Assembly (NCBI GenBank): GCA_009775225.1
Contig: VSPE01000021.1
Location: 1-42,088, forward strand
Length of the DNA: 42,088 nucleotides
Source of the DNA: Muribaculaceae bacterium
GTDB lineage: Bacteria > Bacteroidota > Bacteroidia > Bacteroidales > Muribaculaceae
Reading direction: 5' to 3'
Shown here: positions 25,128-35,163 of the stretch, one piece after another
Numbering within the stretch: the first letter of the stretch is position 1
How the letters are laid out: the number at the start of each line of letters is the position of its first letter
Notes under the pieces: generated by a model
The model's input: only the letters and a program-made list of their open reading frames with translations
Database searches by the model: none
Told to the model about the DNA's origin: nothing
Position numbers and translations under genes: made by a program

Positions 25128-27689
25128 ATGAAAACATCCTTCCTTAAACTCACCTTAATCGCGGCTCTCATTGCCGCAATAGCTCTGCCCGCTGCAGAGG
25201 CCCGGCTCAACGGAGCATACTACGGCACCAACTACACGGTGCCCTTCGCACACGCATACCGCGCGCTCGATTCTCTCGGTGTAGACCGGCGCGACGCTAT
25301 CGACCGCGACGTATACCACATGGCGCGCCTAGGCCTCAACGCATTCCGCCTCCACCTCTGGGACGTGGAGCTGAGCGACGCCGAAGGACGCCTGCTCGAC
25401 AACGAGCACCTCGCCCTGCTCGACAAGCTCATCGCCTCCCTCAGGCAGCGAAACATCGCCATAATACTCACCGCGCAGACCAACTTCGGCAACGGTTATC
25501 CCGAGCGAAACACCGACCCCAACGGCGCTTACAGCTACCGCTTCGAAAAATGCCGCGTACACGACAACCCCGATGCTCAGAACGCGCAGGAGCGCTATCT
25601 CCGCGCACTCGTGGCGCACGTAAACAGCGAGACTGGTCTCAGCTACGCCGACGACCCCGCAATACTCGCTGTCGAGATAAACAACGAGCCTTGCCACAGC
25701 GGCTCGCACACCGAAATCACGGCATACGTAGACCGCATGGCTGCGGCACTCCGCTCTGCCGGCTGGAAAAAAGATATCATATATAATGTATCGCACAACC
25801 TGTGGCGCACCTCGGCCTTCTACCGTGCCGACATCGACGGCACCACCTACCAGTGGTACCCGACAGGTCTCGTCAAAGGCAGTATGCGCCGAGGCAACTT
25901 CTTGCCCGCGCTCGACAGCTACGACATACCCTTCGACACCGTACCCGGCTTCGCCGCTCAGCCAAAGCTGATATACGAATACGACCCCGCCGACGTGCTC
26001 GACACATACCTCTACCCCGCGGCTGCGCGCACTTTCCGCAAGGCCGGCTTCGACTGGGTGACACAGTTTGCCTACGACCCCGTGGATATGGCTCGCTTCA
26101 ACAGCGAGTACCAGACGCACTTCCTAAACCTTGCATACACCCCCGGCAAAGCCATTGGCATGGCCATTGCTGCCGAAGTGATGCGAAAGACTCCAGTCGG
26201 CAAAGACTACGGAAAATATCCTGCCGACACCGTTTTCGGAGACTTTACAGTGAGCGCGCGCCGCAACCTCGCTATGCTCAACGACGGTAAAGCATACTAC
26301 CACACCAACACCACCGCCGATGCGCCACGCGACCTGCGCAAACTCAGCCGCATAGCAGGAGTAGGCTCGTCGCCCGTAGTCACAACCGACGGCACAGGCG
26401 CATACTTCATCGACCGCCTCGACCGCAACACCTGGCGACTCGAAGTTATGCCCGACGTAGTACTCACATCCGACCCCTTCACCCGCCCCTCACTCAGCCG
26501 CGAAGTGGCACAGATAATCGACGCGCCCGTAAGCATGACACTCAGCCTCCCGGGCCTCGCCGAAGGCTTCTGCTACGAAGGAGCCCGAGGCCAAGGAAGC
26601 GCAGCGGGCATGAGCATAAGCGTATTCCCCGGCGTATATCTAATCGGCAACAAAGCATCCGACTTCGCCGCATGGCCCGCCGAACGGGTCTACGACAGCA
26701 CGCGCGGACTCCGCATCGCCGAATACACCATGCCTCCAGTATCGCGCGATTTCGGCACTGTGCTCACCCACACCGCTCCCGCACGCGTACCGGCAGGCAG
26801 CGAGTTCACTCTTGAAGCCACAGTAGTATCGTCTGCACCCGTAGACTCGGTTGTTCTCATCCCCGCCACCGCCGACTTCTGGCGCAACGACAACCGCACA
26901 TACCCGATGACTAAAACAGGTAAATACACATATTCAACGACCATAGACCCACAGGGTAAAAAAGATGGAATTCAAAGGTTTGACTACAGCATCGTGGTAT
27001 ATGCGTCGGGCAGAGCCACCAGCTTCCCCGCCGGGGAGGCTGGCTCTCCGTTCGACTGGGACTTCGGAGCAGGACGCAGCCGCGCCCTCGCCAATACATA
27101 CAGCACGCTCGCAGCCTCTTCCGACGCACCCATTATGCTGCTCGACGGCCGCTTTGGCCTTGACAACGCCGAGTTTTCATCTATTCCCGAGACATGGCGC
27201 GGCACAGGCATACGGCATACCGCCGACGAAGACCCCTGGAGCGACGGAGCCATTTGCCTCTATCGCCACGACGATGCCGATGCCGTCGAGACACTATCGG
27301 TAAGCAAATACGTGGGCGACATCATGGCCTCGTGGCCCGATACCGAAGCCACAAGCCTCCACCTGCGCCTCGGTGCCGCAGAGGCCCTCGACAGCATCAA
27401 TGTAGGACTTGTCACACGCGACGGCTTCACCTACTCGGCTCCCGTAGCCCTAAACCACGACGCCACCGCCGTGCTGGAATTAGACACACTCGCCCTGACA
27501 CCCACACTGCTCAACCCGGCACCCTACCCCTCGTTCCTCGGGCGCCGTTTCACTCCCGACCCGGTCTCGGCCACACCTTTCCGCACCGCCGACATCGAAA
27601 GCATAGTACTCTCGGTCGACAACCCCTCGGGACCATTCAAAGTAGAAATCAAAGGAATTTGTCTTTCTGCTAAAGGAATTAAAAATTAA
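25128..27689 (+). CDS. Secreted clan GH-A glycoside hydrolase (GH5-like), first gene of the galactan locus
   Basis: This 853-residue protein has a signal peptide (cleavage likely after AEA near residue 25). Its N-terminal half (about 28-390) is a TIM-barrel glycosidase of clan GH-A: DVYHMARLGLNAFRLHLWD, then AVEINNEPCHSG with the acid/base Glu187 after beta strand 4, and PKLIYEYDPAD with the probable nucleophile Glu284 after strand 7. The rest holds Ig-like and jelly-roll modules; the last (about 690-850, ending FKVEIKGICLSAKG) looks like a carbohydrate-binding domain. I could not place it in a GH family with certainty. It lies 40 nt before SusC in a locus with GH53 and GH2, so activity on galactan, arabinogalactan or a decoration of them is the best inference. 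Confidence 0.78.
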   Translation: MKTSFLKLTLIAALIAAIALPAAEARLNGAYYGTNYTVPFAHAYRALDSLGVDRRDAIDRDVYHMARLGLNAFRLHLWDVELSDAEGRLLDNEHLALLDKLIASLRQRNIAIILTAQTNFGNGYPERNTDPNGAYSYRFEKCRVHDNPDAQNAQERYLRALVAHVNSETGLSYADDPAILAVEINNEPCHSGSHTEITAYVDRMAAALRSAGWKKDIIYNVSHNLWRTSAFYRADIDGTTYQWYPTGLVKGSMRRGNFLPALDSYDIPFDTVPGFAAQPKLIYEYDPADVLDTYLYPAAARTFRKAGFDWVTQFAYDPVDMARFNSEYQTHFLNLAYTPGKAIGMAIAAEVMRKTPVGKDYGKYPADTVFGDFTVSARRNLAMLNDGKAYYHTNTTADAPRDLRKLSRIAGVGSSPVVTTDGTGAYFIDRLDRNTWRLEVMPDVVLTSDPFTRPSLSREVAQIIDAPVSMTLSLPGLAEGFCYEGARGQGSAAGMSISVFPGVYLIGNKASDFAAWPAERVYDSTRGLRIAEYTMPPVSRDFGTVLTHTAPARVPAGSEFTLEATVVSSAPVDSVVLIPATADFWRNDNRTYPMTKTGKYTYSTTIDPQGKKDGIQRFDYSIVVYASGRATSFPAGEAGSPFDWDFGAGRSRALANTYSTLAASSDAPIMLLDGRFGLDNAEFSSIPETWRGTGIRHTADEDPWSDGAICLYRHDDADAVETLSVSKYVGDIMASWPDTEATSLHLRLGAAEALDSINVGLVTRDGFTYSAPVALNHDATAVLELDTLALTPTLLNPAPYPSFLGRRFTPDPVSATPFRTADIESIVLSVDNPSGPFKVEIKGICLSAKGIKN

Positions 27690-27729
27690 GCATCCCATAA
27701 ACTCCCAAAAAATTCAAAAAAATCATACC

Positions 27730-30714
27730 ATGAAACAGCACATTCTGACCTCTCTGGCCGTAATGCTTATACTGCTGTTGCCTGCCACAGCTTGGGCGCA
27801 GGCAGCACGCACCGTAAGCGGTACTGTCAGCGACGAGCTTGGAGAACCGCTCATCGGGGTCTCCGTAACACTCCCCGGCCGGACAGGCGGTGTAACCACC
27901 GACATCGACGGCAACTACCGAATTGCCGTGCCGGCCGGAGTCTCGAAAATAGCCTTCAGCTATGTGGGCTACAACACTCTCGAGACCGAAATCACATCCG
28001 ACCGACTCGACGTAAGCCTCGAACCCTCATCGCAATCCCTTCAGGAAATGGTGGTAATAGGCTATGGTACGACCAAGAAAAACGACCTCACAGGCTCCGT
28101 TTCGGCAATCTCCGAGAAAGACTTCAACAAAGGCGTCATCAGCTCGCCCGAAGAACTTATCAACGGTAAAATCGCCGGCGTGCAAATCACCAGCGCCGGC
28201 GGCTCGCCCAATGCCGGCGCAACTATCCGCGTACGCGGCGGTGCTTCGCTCAATGCCTCGAACGACCCTCTCATCGTACTCGACGGTGTGCCTATGGAAG
28301 TAGGCGGTGGCGTGGACGGCTCAGGCAACTTCCTCAGCCTCATCAACCCCAACGACATCGAAAGCATGACTATCCTCAAAGACGCATCGTCGACCGCTAT
28401 CTACGGCTCGCGCGCCTCTAACGGTGTGATTATCATCACCACCAAGAAAGGCTCGGGCGAAGGCGTAAAAGTCAGCTTCCAGACCACCAACTCGGTGTCG
28501 ACACGCACCCACATGGCTCCCTCGCTCACATACGATGAGTTCCGCGACGTAATCAACCGCTTCGGCACTCCCGACCAGGTAGCATTGCTGGGCGACAGCC
28601 GTACCGACTGGGCCGACGAGGCTTTCCGCACGGCATTCGGAACCGACAACAACATCAGCATATCGGGACGCGCCGCCAAGTGGCTCCCCTTCAGAGTGTC
28701 GCTCGGCGCAATGTATCAGGACGGTATCCTGCGCACCGACAACTCGACCCGATACACCGCAAACATCAACCTTAACCCAAGCTTCTTCAACGACCACCTG
28801 CGCGTGAACATCAGCGGCAAAGGCACATTCGCCGACAACCGCCACGCCAACACCGGCGCTATCTGGAACGTACAGGCCTACGACCCCACACAGCCAGTAT
28901 ACGGCACTCTCGATGCCGACGGCAACCAGTTCATGACCCCCGACGGAAAACCAATCTTCGGTGGCTTCCACGAAGTGGTGGATAACAGCGGCAACCCCGC
29001 CCAGGGCGCTATCAACAACCCTATTGCCATGCTTGAGCAGTATCACAACACCTCCAAAGTATGGCGCATTGTAGGTAACGTAGACCTCGACTACCGTCTG
29101 CACCCGCTGCCCGAGCTCCGCTTCCACGTCACCGCCGGCATGGACTATTCCACCGGCAAGAGCAATGTGTGGATGCCGCAGAACAGCTTCAGCAACTACA
29201 ACTCAGGCGGCTACCGCTACACATCAGGCCCTCAGAAGAACCTGAACAAGCTACTCACCGTATACGCAAACTACAACAAGACCTTCGATGCCATCAACAG
29301 CTCCGTCGATGCCACAATAGGCTACGACTACCAGCACTGGCGCGACCACGGACCCGCTTACGACACATACAACGAGGCCGGCGATATCACAAATACAAGC
29401 ACAGCCTGGGACAACCGCCACGCACTCCTGTCGTACTATGGCCGTATAAACTACAGCTACGACAGCCGATACCTCCTTACCGCCACATTCCGCCGCGACG
29501 GCTCGAGCCGCTTCGCCAAGGATAACCGCTGGGGCACATTCCCCTCGGTGGCTCTCGCCTGGCGTGTGGCCGGAGAAGACTTCTTCGAAGGCGCACGAAG
29601 CGTGATGAACGACCTCAAAATCCGAGCAACATACGGTGTCACAGGTCAGCAGGACGGCATAGCGAACTACGGTTACATGCCCAACTACACTATATCGAAC
29701 CCCGGCGCATACTACTGGTTCAACGGCCAGTGGATACCTGTCTACCGCCCGCAGGCATACAACCCCGACCTCAAGTGGGAGACAACCACAAGCTGGAACT
29801 TCGGCATAGACTTCGGTTTTCTCAACAACCGCATCAGCGGCAGCGTGGACTTCTACACCCGCGAGACAAAAGACCTCCTCGCCACAGTGCCCGTACCCGC
29901 AGGCGTGAACTTCAACAAGACAATGCTCTCAAACGTGGGAAATGTTGACAGCAAGGGCGTCGAAATCGCCCTCAACGCAAACATCCTCGACTCAAAGGAC
30001 TGGAGCTGGACTGCCACTTTCAACGCCACGTGGCAGGTCAACAAAATCAAGAACCTGAGCCTCGTGCCCGGAGTCGACGCCGCAGATACCGGCGTGGGAT
30101 ACATGGAAGCCACTCCTGTAATGGTGTACAAGACCGGCTATGCTCCAAATACATTCAAGGTATTCAAGCAAATCTACGACAGCGAGACCGGCATGCCTAT
30201 CGAAGGTCTCTATGCCGACCTCAACGGCGACGGACGCATAACCGAAGACGACAAGTACTACTACCACAAAGCCGCTCCCGACTGGCTCTTCGGCCTTAGC
30301 ACTTCGCTTCGCTTCAAGAAATGGACTCTCAGCACTGCTCTGCGCGCACAGGTAGGCAACTACCTCTACAACGGTAACGCCGCCAGCACTGGCAACTGGG
30401 GAAGCGTATCGTGGAGCACTCGACAGCTCAACAATCTCTCGGCAAGCTTCCTCGACACTAACTTCCGCTACAAGCAGTACGAGAGCGACCACTACGTGGA
30501 GAACGCTTCATTCCTGAAAATGGACAATATACAGCTGAGCTACAACTTCGGCAAGGTAAGCCGCAACCTCGACCTTCACGTATCGGCTATGGTGCAGAAC
30601 GTATTCACCATAACCAAGTACAAAGGCGGCGACCCCGAAAGCGACTGGGGCATCGAGAGCAGCAAGTATCCTCGCCCCCGCACATATTCGCTCACCATTG
30701 GTCTTAACTTCTAA
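27730..30714 (+). CDS. SusC/RagA-type TonB-dependent outer-membrane transporter
   Basis: The 994-residue product imports oligosaccharides, here probably beta-1,4-galacto-oligosaccharides, across the outer membrane with TonB energy. It has a signal peptide ending in WAQA, a carboxypeptidase-regulatory-like beta-sandwich (about 28-105: VSGTVSDELGEPLIGVSV and TDIDGNYRI), the SusC linker (LQEMVVIGYGTTKKNDLTGSVS), a plug domain (about 115-235: NGKIAGVQITSAGGSPN, VRGGASLNASNDPLIVLDG) and a C-terminal barrel ending with an aromatic residue (SLTIGLNF). Length is standard for the family. The SusD partner begins 15 nt downstream. The order SusC-SusD-SusE-GH53-GH2 is that of the Bacteroides galactan locus (BT4671-BT4667), which is the basis for the substrate call. 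Confidence 0.93.
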   Translation: MKQHILTSLAVMLILLLPATAWAQAARTVSGTVSDELGEPLIGVSVTLPGRTGGVTTDIDGNYRIAVPAGVSKIAFSYVGYNTLETEITSDRLDVSLEPSSQSLQEMVVIGYGTTKKNDLTGSVSAISEKDFNKGVISSPEELINGKIAGVQITSAGGSPNAGATIRVRGGASLNASNDPLIVLDGVPMEVGGGVDGSGNFLSLINPNDIESMTILKDASSTAIYGSRASNGVIIITTKKGSGEGVKVSFQTTNSVSTRTHMAPSLTYDEFRDVINRFGTPDQVALLGDSRTDWADEAFRTAFGTDNNISISGRAAKWLPFRVSLGAMYQDGILRTDNSTRYTANINLNPSFFNDHLRVNISGKGTFADNRHANTGAIWNVQAYDPTQPVYGTLDADGNQFMTPDGKPIFGGFHEVVDNSGNPAQGAINNPIAMLEQYHNTSKVWRIVGNVDLDYRLHPLPELRFHVTAGMDYSTGKSNVWMPQNSFSNYNSGGYRYTSGPQKNLNKLLTVYANYNKTFDAINSSVDATIGYDYQHWRDHGPAYDTYNEAGDITNTSTAWDNRHALLSYYGRINYSYDSRYLLTATFRRDGSSRFAKDNRWGTFPSVALAWRVAGEDFFEGARSVMNDLKIRATYGVTGQQDGIANYGYMPNYTISNPGAYYWFNGQWIPVYRPQAYNPDLKWETTTSWNFGIDFGFLNNRISGSVDFYTRETKDLLATVPVPAGVNFNKTMLSNVGNVDSKGVEIALNANILDSKDWSWTATFNATWQVNKIKNLSLVPGVDAADTGVGYMEATPVMVYKTGYAPNTFKVFKQIYDSETGMPIEGLYADLNGDGRITEDDKYYYHKAAPDWLFGLSTSLRFKKWTLSTALRAQVGNYLYNGNAASTGNWGSVSWSTRQLNNLSASFLDTNFRYKQYESDHYVENASFLKMDNIQLSYNFGKVSRNLDLHVSAMVQNVFTITKYKGGDPESDWGIESSKYPRPRTYSLTIGLNF

Positions 30715-30729
30715 TACCGCTCTTCAATA

Positions 30730-32292
30730 ATGAAAAAGATATATATCATCATCGCCGCATTTGCCGCACTCTTCTGCTGCGGCGCCTGCACCGACGACCT
30801 CGACCAGAAGCCGGTGATAGGCGATACTTCCGAAACCGTATACAGCACTCTGCAGGGCTATCAGTCGGTTCTCGCCAAGGTCTACAGTTCGTACAGCATT
30901 ATCGGAGCCGAACGCGGCGGCGGTTCGGTAGACATAAGCAGCGAGCAGGGGCAGGATATGCTCCGAAACCTCTTCAATATGCAGGAACTCCCGACCGACG
31001 AGGTCGCTTACAAGTATAACTCGGGCGACAAACTCACCCCCATATCCTTCATAAACTGGGATGTGAACGATGTTTGGGTATCCGATACATACTACCGCCT
31101 CTATTACATCATAGCACTCAGCAACGAGCTTCTCCGCAACTGCGCCGCAGTGCCCGCCGGCTTCACCGACAGCGAACGCGCCGAGGTTGCCACCTATGCA
31201 CTCGAAGCACGCTTCATGCGCGCCTTCACATACTGGTGGGTGCTCGACCTCTTCGGCAAAGGCCCCTTCGTCGACGAAAACTCGCCGCTCACAGGCTTCA
31301 TCCCCGAGGCATACGACGGTACTCAGCTCTATGACTTCATCAAGGGTGAAATCGACGAGATAGCGCCACTGCTACCCGAAAGCCCCTCCTACGCACGTGC
31401 CGGACGCGCAGCAGCATACGCCCTCGGCGCACGCCTCGCTCTCAACGGCAAGGTGTACACAGGCTCCGACCACTCCGAAGAAGCGCTCGAATACTGCAAG
31501 AAAGTAATGGCGATGCCCTACTCTCTCGAAGCCGAGTACACCAAGCTCTTCAACGCCGACAACGACCGCCGCACAAACGAAATAATATTTGCCTTCGCGA
31601 CCGACAACGAAAACTCCGCCACATGGGGCTCGGCAACATACATCATTGCCGGAAGCTGCCCTAACGACGGCGACGACGTACGAAACATATACGGAATAGG
31701 CACCGCCTGGGGCAACTTCTCCACTCGTGGAGAGTTCACATCGCTCTTCGCCGACGGCGACAGCCGACGCCTCTTCCTCACCGACGGTCGCGAAGAATTT
31801 TTCACCGACGGCATCGAAACCGCCAACCAGGGATACCGCTCGTACAAGTGGACTAACCTCGACGACAACGGAAAACAGGCTTGCACTACCGATATCGGCG
31901 TAAACACCGACTTCCCCGTATTCCGCCTCTCCGAAATATACCTCACCGCAGCCGAGGCCGTGCTCCGCGGCGCCACAGGCATGAGCCGAGCCGAAGCACT
32001 AAGCCTCCTCAACGAAGTCCGCGCACGCGCCTACGGCGACGACTCCGGCAAGGTAAGCGACGCTCAGTTCAACCTCGAGTTCCTCCTCGACGAACGTGCC
32101 CGCGAACTTTACCACGAGCTGCACCGCCGCACCGACCTCGTTCGCTACGACCGCTTCACCACATCCTCTTATATCTGGCAGTGGAAAGGCGGAGTCATCG
32201 ACGGACGCGCCGTAAACCGCCGCTACAACATTTATCCTATCCCCATGACCGAACTCTCGGCAAACCCCAACCTCAAAAACGAGCTTTACTAA
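30730..32292 (+). CDS. SusD/RagB-type glycan-binding lipoprotein
   Basis: This 520-residue surface lipoprotein has a lipobox (CGAC, Cys20) and is the lid partner of the SusC transporter. It binds the oligosaccharide at the cell surface and closes over the barrel. Family hallmarks are the N-terminal TPR-like helices (YSTLQGYQSVLAKVYSSYS, YYRLYYIIALSNELLRNC), the RFMRAFTYWWVLDLFGKGPFV motif and the C-terminal RRTDLVRYDRFT and NIYPIPMTEL signature segments. The gene follows SusC by 15 nt and is followed by the SusE-like gene after 12 nt, so all three are one transcriptional and functional unit. Ligand specificity for galactan is inferred from the GH53 and GH2 genes. Confidence 0.93.
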   Translation: MKKIYIIIAAFAALFCCGACTDDLDQKPVIGDTSETVYSTLQGYQSVLAKVYSSYSIIGAERGGGSVDISSEQGQDMLRNLFNMQELPTDEVAYKYNSGDKLTPISFINWDVNDVWVSDTYYRLYYIIALSNELLRNCAAVPAGFTDSERAEVATYALEARFMRAFTYWWVLDLFGKGPFVDENSPLTGFIPEAYDGTQLYDFIKGEIDEIAPLLPESPSYARAGRAAAYALGARLALNGKVYTGSDHSEEALEYCKKVMAMPYSLEAEYTKLFNADNDRRTNEIIFAFATDNENSATWGSATYIIAGSCPNDGDDVRNIYGIGTAWGNFSTRGEFTSLFADGDSRRLFLTDGREEFFTDGIETANQGYRSYKWTNLDDNGKQACTTDIGVNTDFPVFRLSEIYLTAAEAVLRGATGMSRAEALSLLNEVRARAYGDDSGKVSDAQFNLEFLLDERARELYHELHRRTDLVRYDRFTTSSYIWQWKGGVIDGRAVNRRYNIYPIPMTELSANPNLKNELY

Positions 32293-32304
32293 TACCATAC
32301 CGTC

Positions 32305-34011
32305 ATGAAACTACATAAATACATACCGGCGCTCTGCCTCGCCACCCTCGCACTTGCCTCCTGCGAGAAAGACGGCGACACAATATACGCCAACGGTATC
32401 ACCGACACCGAACTGGGTACGCAGGCTTCCGACATCGTGCTCGACGCCGACCGTCTCGACGCTCTCGTGCTGTCGGTATACTGGAACGACAACGGCGACA
32501 TCAGCCTCAGCGACCCCGAGGTGGCTGCTCCCTCGCAAGTGGTGGCAAACACTATACAGTTCGCCTCCGACGAAGCCTTCGCAAACGTAGTAGACGAAAA
32601 CCTCAACCAGGGCATATACTTCAGGCAGTACACATGCCGCGCCCTGAACAACATAATGGGCCGTCTCGGTCTCGAAGGCGGTGTAAAGGCTACCGTATAC
32701 GTGAGGGTGAAAAGCTCTCTCGGCGCCAACATCGAGCCTAAGTACAGCAACGTCCTCACCATCAGCGTAACACCCTACCTAATAGACCTGACCGTAGGCT
32801 ACTACCTCGACGAAGGCCAGAACGAAACCGGCATCATACTATCCTCGCCCGAGGCCAACGGCATCTACTCCGGCTTTGTAGGCGCAGCTTCGTGGGGCCA
32901 CTTCTGGCTCCGTGAGGGCAACGGCACTATATGGGGCAACGACGGCGTGACAGGCACTGCTTTCGTGCTCGGAAACAGCACCACAGGAAACGATATATGG
33001 AACTGCTGGTACCCAGGCGTCACAGGTTGCTACTACGTGACCGTAGACACCCCCGCCAACGAGTGGAGCGCTCTCCTCATCCCCGAAATCACTGTAGGCG
33101 GCGACTACTCCGGCTCCATGACCTACGACCGCAACTCGAACAGCTGGAGCATGAATGTAACGGCTGCCGCAGCAGGCCCCGCCGGCATGACTCTCTCCAC
33201 AACAGGCAAGCTCTACAACGTAGCCACAGGCACCGACGACGCCGCGGCAATAGACACGCCCATGTATTTCGGCATCGAAAACGGAGTCCTCACTTTCTCG
33301 GCCACCCCTCAGGCCCCGGTCACCGTAAATCTCGCAGCAGGCGAAAACACCCTCGTTCTCGACCTTAACAAGCCCGGCGAATGGACGTTCGCCACAGGCG
33401 AGGCCCCCGACGTGGTGGAAGTGCCGGCAACGGTATTCCTGCCCGGCATAACCGAACCGTGGGACTTCAACTCCATTCTCAAACTCTACGACGAGGATAA
33501 TCGCAATTACGGCGGCGTAAACTACGTAAAGTCGGAATGGGGCTATCAGATAGCAGTGGAGAAAGACAACTGGGCCGACTATTACTCCATGGTCGACGGC
33601 GGCACCGCCTTCAGCGGCAAGCTCGAATATCAGGGCAAGACCAACATCGCCGCGCCAGCAGAAGGCATATACCTCTTCGACGTATCGCTCTCTGGCCTCA
33701 GCTACAAACTCACACCAATCACATCGGTAAGCTACACTGGCCTGAACGACGACTGGAACATACACCCCATGACGGCCACCGACAGCCCCTGTGTATTCAC
33801 AGCCGAGATGACTAAGACCGCCAACACTCCCTGGGGCGTGAAAATACTCCTCAACGACAGCTGGGAGCTATTCTTCGGCGGAAACGGCACCCCGGGCGAG
33901 CTTGCGCTCTACCGCGACGGCTTCGAAGGCGACAACGACTTCCCCGAAGGCACTGTAATCATCCTCACCGTAGACCTCGCTAAAGGCACTTATTCTTACA
34001 CCGCAAAATAA
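32305..34011 (+). CDS. SusE/SGBP-like surface glycan-binding lipoprotein
   Basis: The product is 568 residues with a lipobox (LASC, Cys20). The N-terminal part (about 22-140) is a SusE-type Ig-like domain (DADRLDALVLSVYWND, YVRVKSSLGANIEPKYSNVLTISV). Beta-sandwich modules follow, and the last 200 residues (from ITEPWDFNSILKLYDED, with YSYTAK at the end) resemble the DUF5114/SusF-type binding modules found in galactan loci. It probably sits on the cell surface and holds galactan chains for the endo-galactanase encoded 8 nt downstream. It takes the place of BT4669 in the comparable Bacteroides locus. The family is variable in sequence, so assignment rests on lipobox, domain pattern and position. 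Confidence 0.85.
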   Translation: MKLHKYIPALCLATLALASCEKDGDTIYANGITDTELGTQASDIVLDADRLDALVLSVYWNDNGDISLSDPEVAAPSQVVANTIQFASDEAFANVVDENLNQGIYFRQYTCRALNNIMGRLGLEGGVKATVYVRVKSSLGANIEPKYSNVLTISVTPYLIDLTVGYYLDEGQNETGIILSSPEANGIYSGFVGAASWGHFWLREGNGTIWGNDGVTGTAFVLGNSTTGNDIWNCWYPGVTGCYYVTVDTPANEWSALLIPEITVGGDYSGSMTYDRNSNSWSMNVTAAAAGPAGMTLSTTGKLYNVATGTDDAAAIDTPMYFGIENGVLTFSATPQAPVTVNLAAGENTLVLDLNKPGEWTFATGEAPDVVEVPATVFLPGITEPWDFNSILKLYDEDNRNYGGVNYVKSEWGYQIAVEKDNWADYYSMVDGGTAFSGKLEYQGKTNIAAPAEGIYLFDVSLSGLSYKLTPITSVSYTGLNDDWNIHPMTATDSPCVFTAEMTKTANTPWGVKILLNDSWELFFGGNGTPGELALYRDGFEGDNDFPEGTVIILTVDLAKGTYSYTAK

Positions 34012-34018
34012 TACCGAA

Positions 34019-35086
34019 ATGAAATTCCTCAAATCCATCATACTCTCAGCAGCACTGGGCGCCACTGCGGCGCTCGTGGCATGCACCGAAGACAGCCCGA
34101 AGACTGTACGCCCCGACGGAGGCGACGAACCCATTCCCGGAGTGTCGGCCCGAGGCTCTTTCGCCAAGGGTGCCGACGTGAGCTGGCTCACTGAGCTTGA
34201 AGAAGCCGGATACACCTTCGCAAACACCGAAGGCACAAACAAAGAACTCATGGAACTGCTCCGCGACGACTGCGGCGTGAACGCTATCCGCCTGCGTGTG
34301 TTCGTCGACCCCGCCAACTCCTCTGATATCAACGGTTGGTGCGACATCGACGACATGGTCGTAAAAGCTATCCGTGCGCATCAGCTCGGACTCCGCATCA
34401 TGGTCGACTTCCACTTCAGCGACACTTGGGCCGACCCCGGCAAGCAGGGCATCCCCGCTGCATGGGTAGGGCTGTCGCTCGAAGAAACGCTACCGCTGCT
34501 TGCCGACCACGTAAACCGCGCACTGACCACACTGCATCAACTCGGCATTGAGCCCGAATGGGTACAAATCGGCAACGAGACGCGCACGGGCATGCTATGG
34601 CCCCTCGGCCACATCGACTCCGGCGATAACTTCACCAAGCTTGTCAATGCCGGCTACGATGCCGTGAAAGCCGTATTCCCTGACGCTTCGGTTATAGTGC
34701 ACGTAGACTGCGGAAACGAAAGCTGGCTCTACGACAGACTCTTCGGAAAGCTCAAGGAAGAAGGCGGACGATACGACATGATAGGCATGTCGCTGTACCC
34801 CGAGACTCACAACTGGCAGCAAACGGTCGATGACTGCATCGCCACTATACGCAAAGTCAAAGCCGACTACGGCAAGCCAGTGATGCTCTGCGAGATAGGC
34901 CTCGATTACAAAGAGGCCGACACCGCCGACGCCATGATGCGCGACATAGTGGCAAAAGGCATCGCAGAAGACCTCAAAGGCATATTCTGGTGGGAACCGG
35001 AAGCCCCGGCCGAACGAGGCTACTCCAAAGGCTGCTTCGATGGTGGTATCCCCACTAAAGCTCTCGACGTATTCAAACAACAATAA
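34019..35086 (+). CDS. Arabinogalactan endo-beta-1,4-galactanase (GH53)
   Basis: This 355-residue lipoprotein (LVAC, Cys22) is predicted to cut internal beta-1,4-galactosidic bonds of type I galactan at the cell surface. GH53 hallmarks are present: GADVSWL after the linker, NAIRLRVFVDP, MVDFHFSDTWADPGKQ, WVQIGNETRTGMLWP with the acid/base Glu187, and VMLCEIGLDY with the nucleophile Glu292. The ending (EDLKGIFWWEPEAPAERGYSKGCFD) is also typical, and the length is standard for a single-domain enzyme. The lipid anchor keeps it near the SusCDE complex, so released galacto-oligosaccharides can be imported directly. It lies 8 nt after the SGBP gene; a 19-bp palindrome separates it from the GH2 gene. 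Confidence 0.93.
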   Translation: MKFLKSIILSAALGATAALVACTEDSPKTVRPDGGDEPIPGVSARGSFAKGADVSWLTELEEAGYTFANTEGTNKELMELLRDDCGVNAIRLRVFVDPANSSDINGWCDIDDMVVKAIRAHQLGLRIMVDFHFSDTWADPGKQGIPAAWVGLSLEETLPLLADHVNRALTTLHQLGIEPEWVQIGNETRTGMLWPLGHIDSGDNFTKLVNAGYDAVKAVFPDASVIVHVDCGNESWLYDRLFGKLKEEGGRYDMIGMSLYPETHNWQQTVDDCIATIRKVKADYGKPVMLCEIGLDYKEADTADAMMRDIVAKGIAEDLKGIFWWEPEAPAERGYSKGCFDGGIPTKALDVFKQQ

Positions 35087-35098
35087 CACCAAATCTCC

Positions 35099-35143
35099 GT
35101 TATGCAGATATATCCCGCTTCGGTCGGGATATATCTGCATAAC
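35099..35143. repeat. Perfect 19-bp inverted repeat between GH53 and GH2 genes
   Basis: Arms at 35099-35117 and 35125-35143 pair without a mismatch around a 7-nt loop (CTTCGGT). There is no T tract on the plus side, so it does not look like an ordinary terminator. It lies inside a co-directional operon, 12 nt after the GH53 stop and 20 nt before the GH2 start. An mRNA-stabilising or processing hairpin, or a weak attenuator, is possible. Confidence 0.8.
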
Positions 35144-35163
35144 CGACGTATACCTAAATACCA

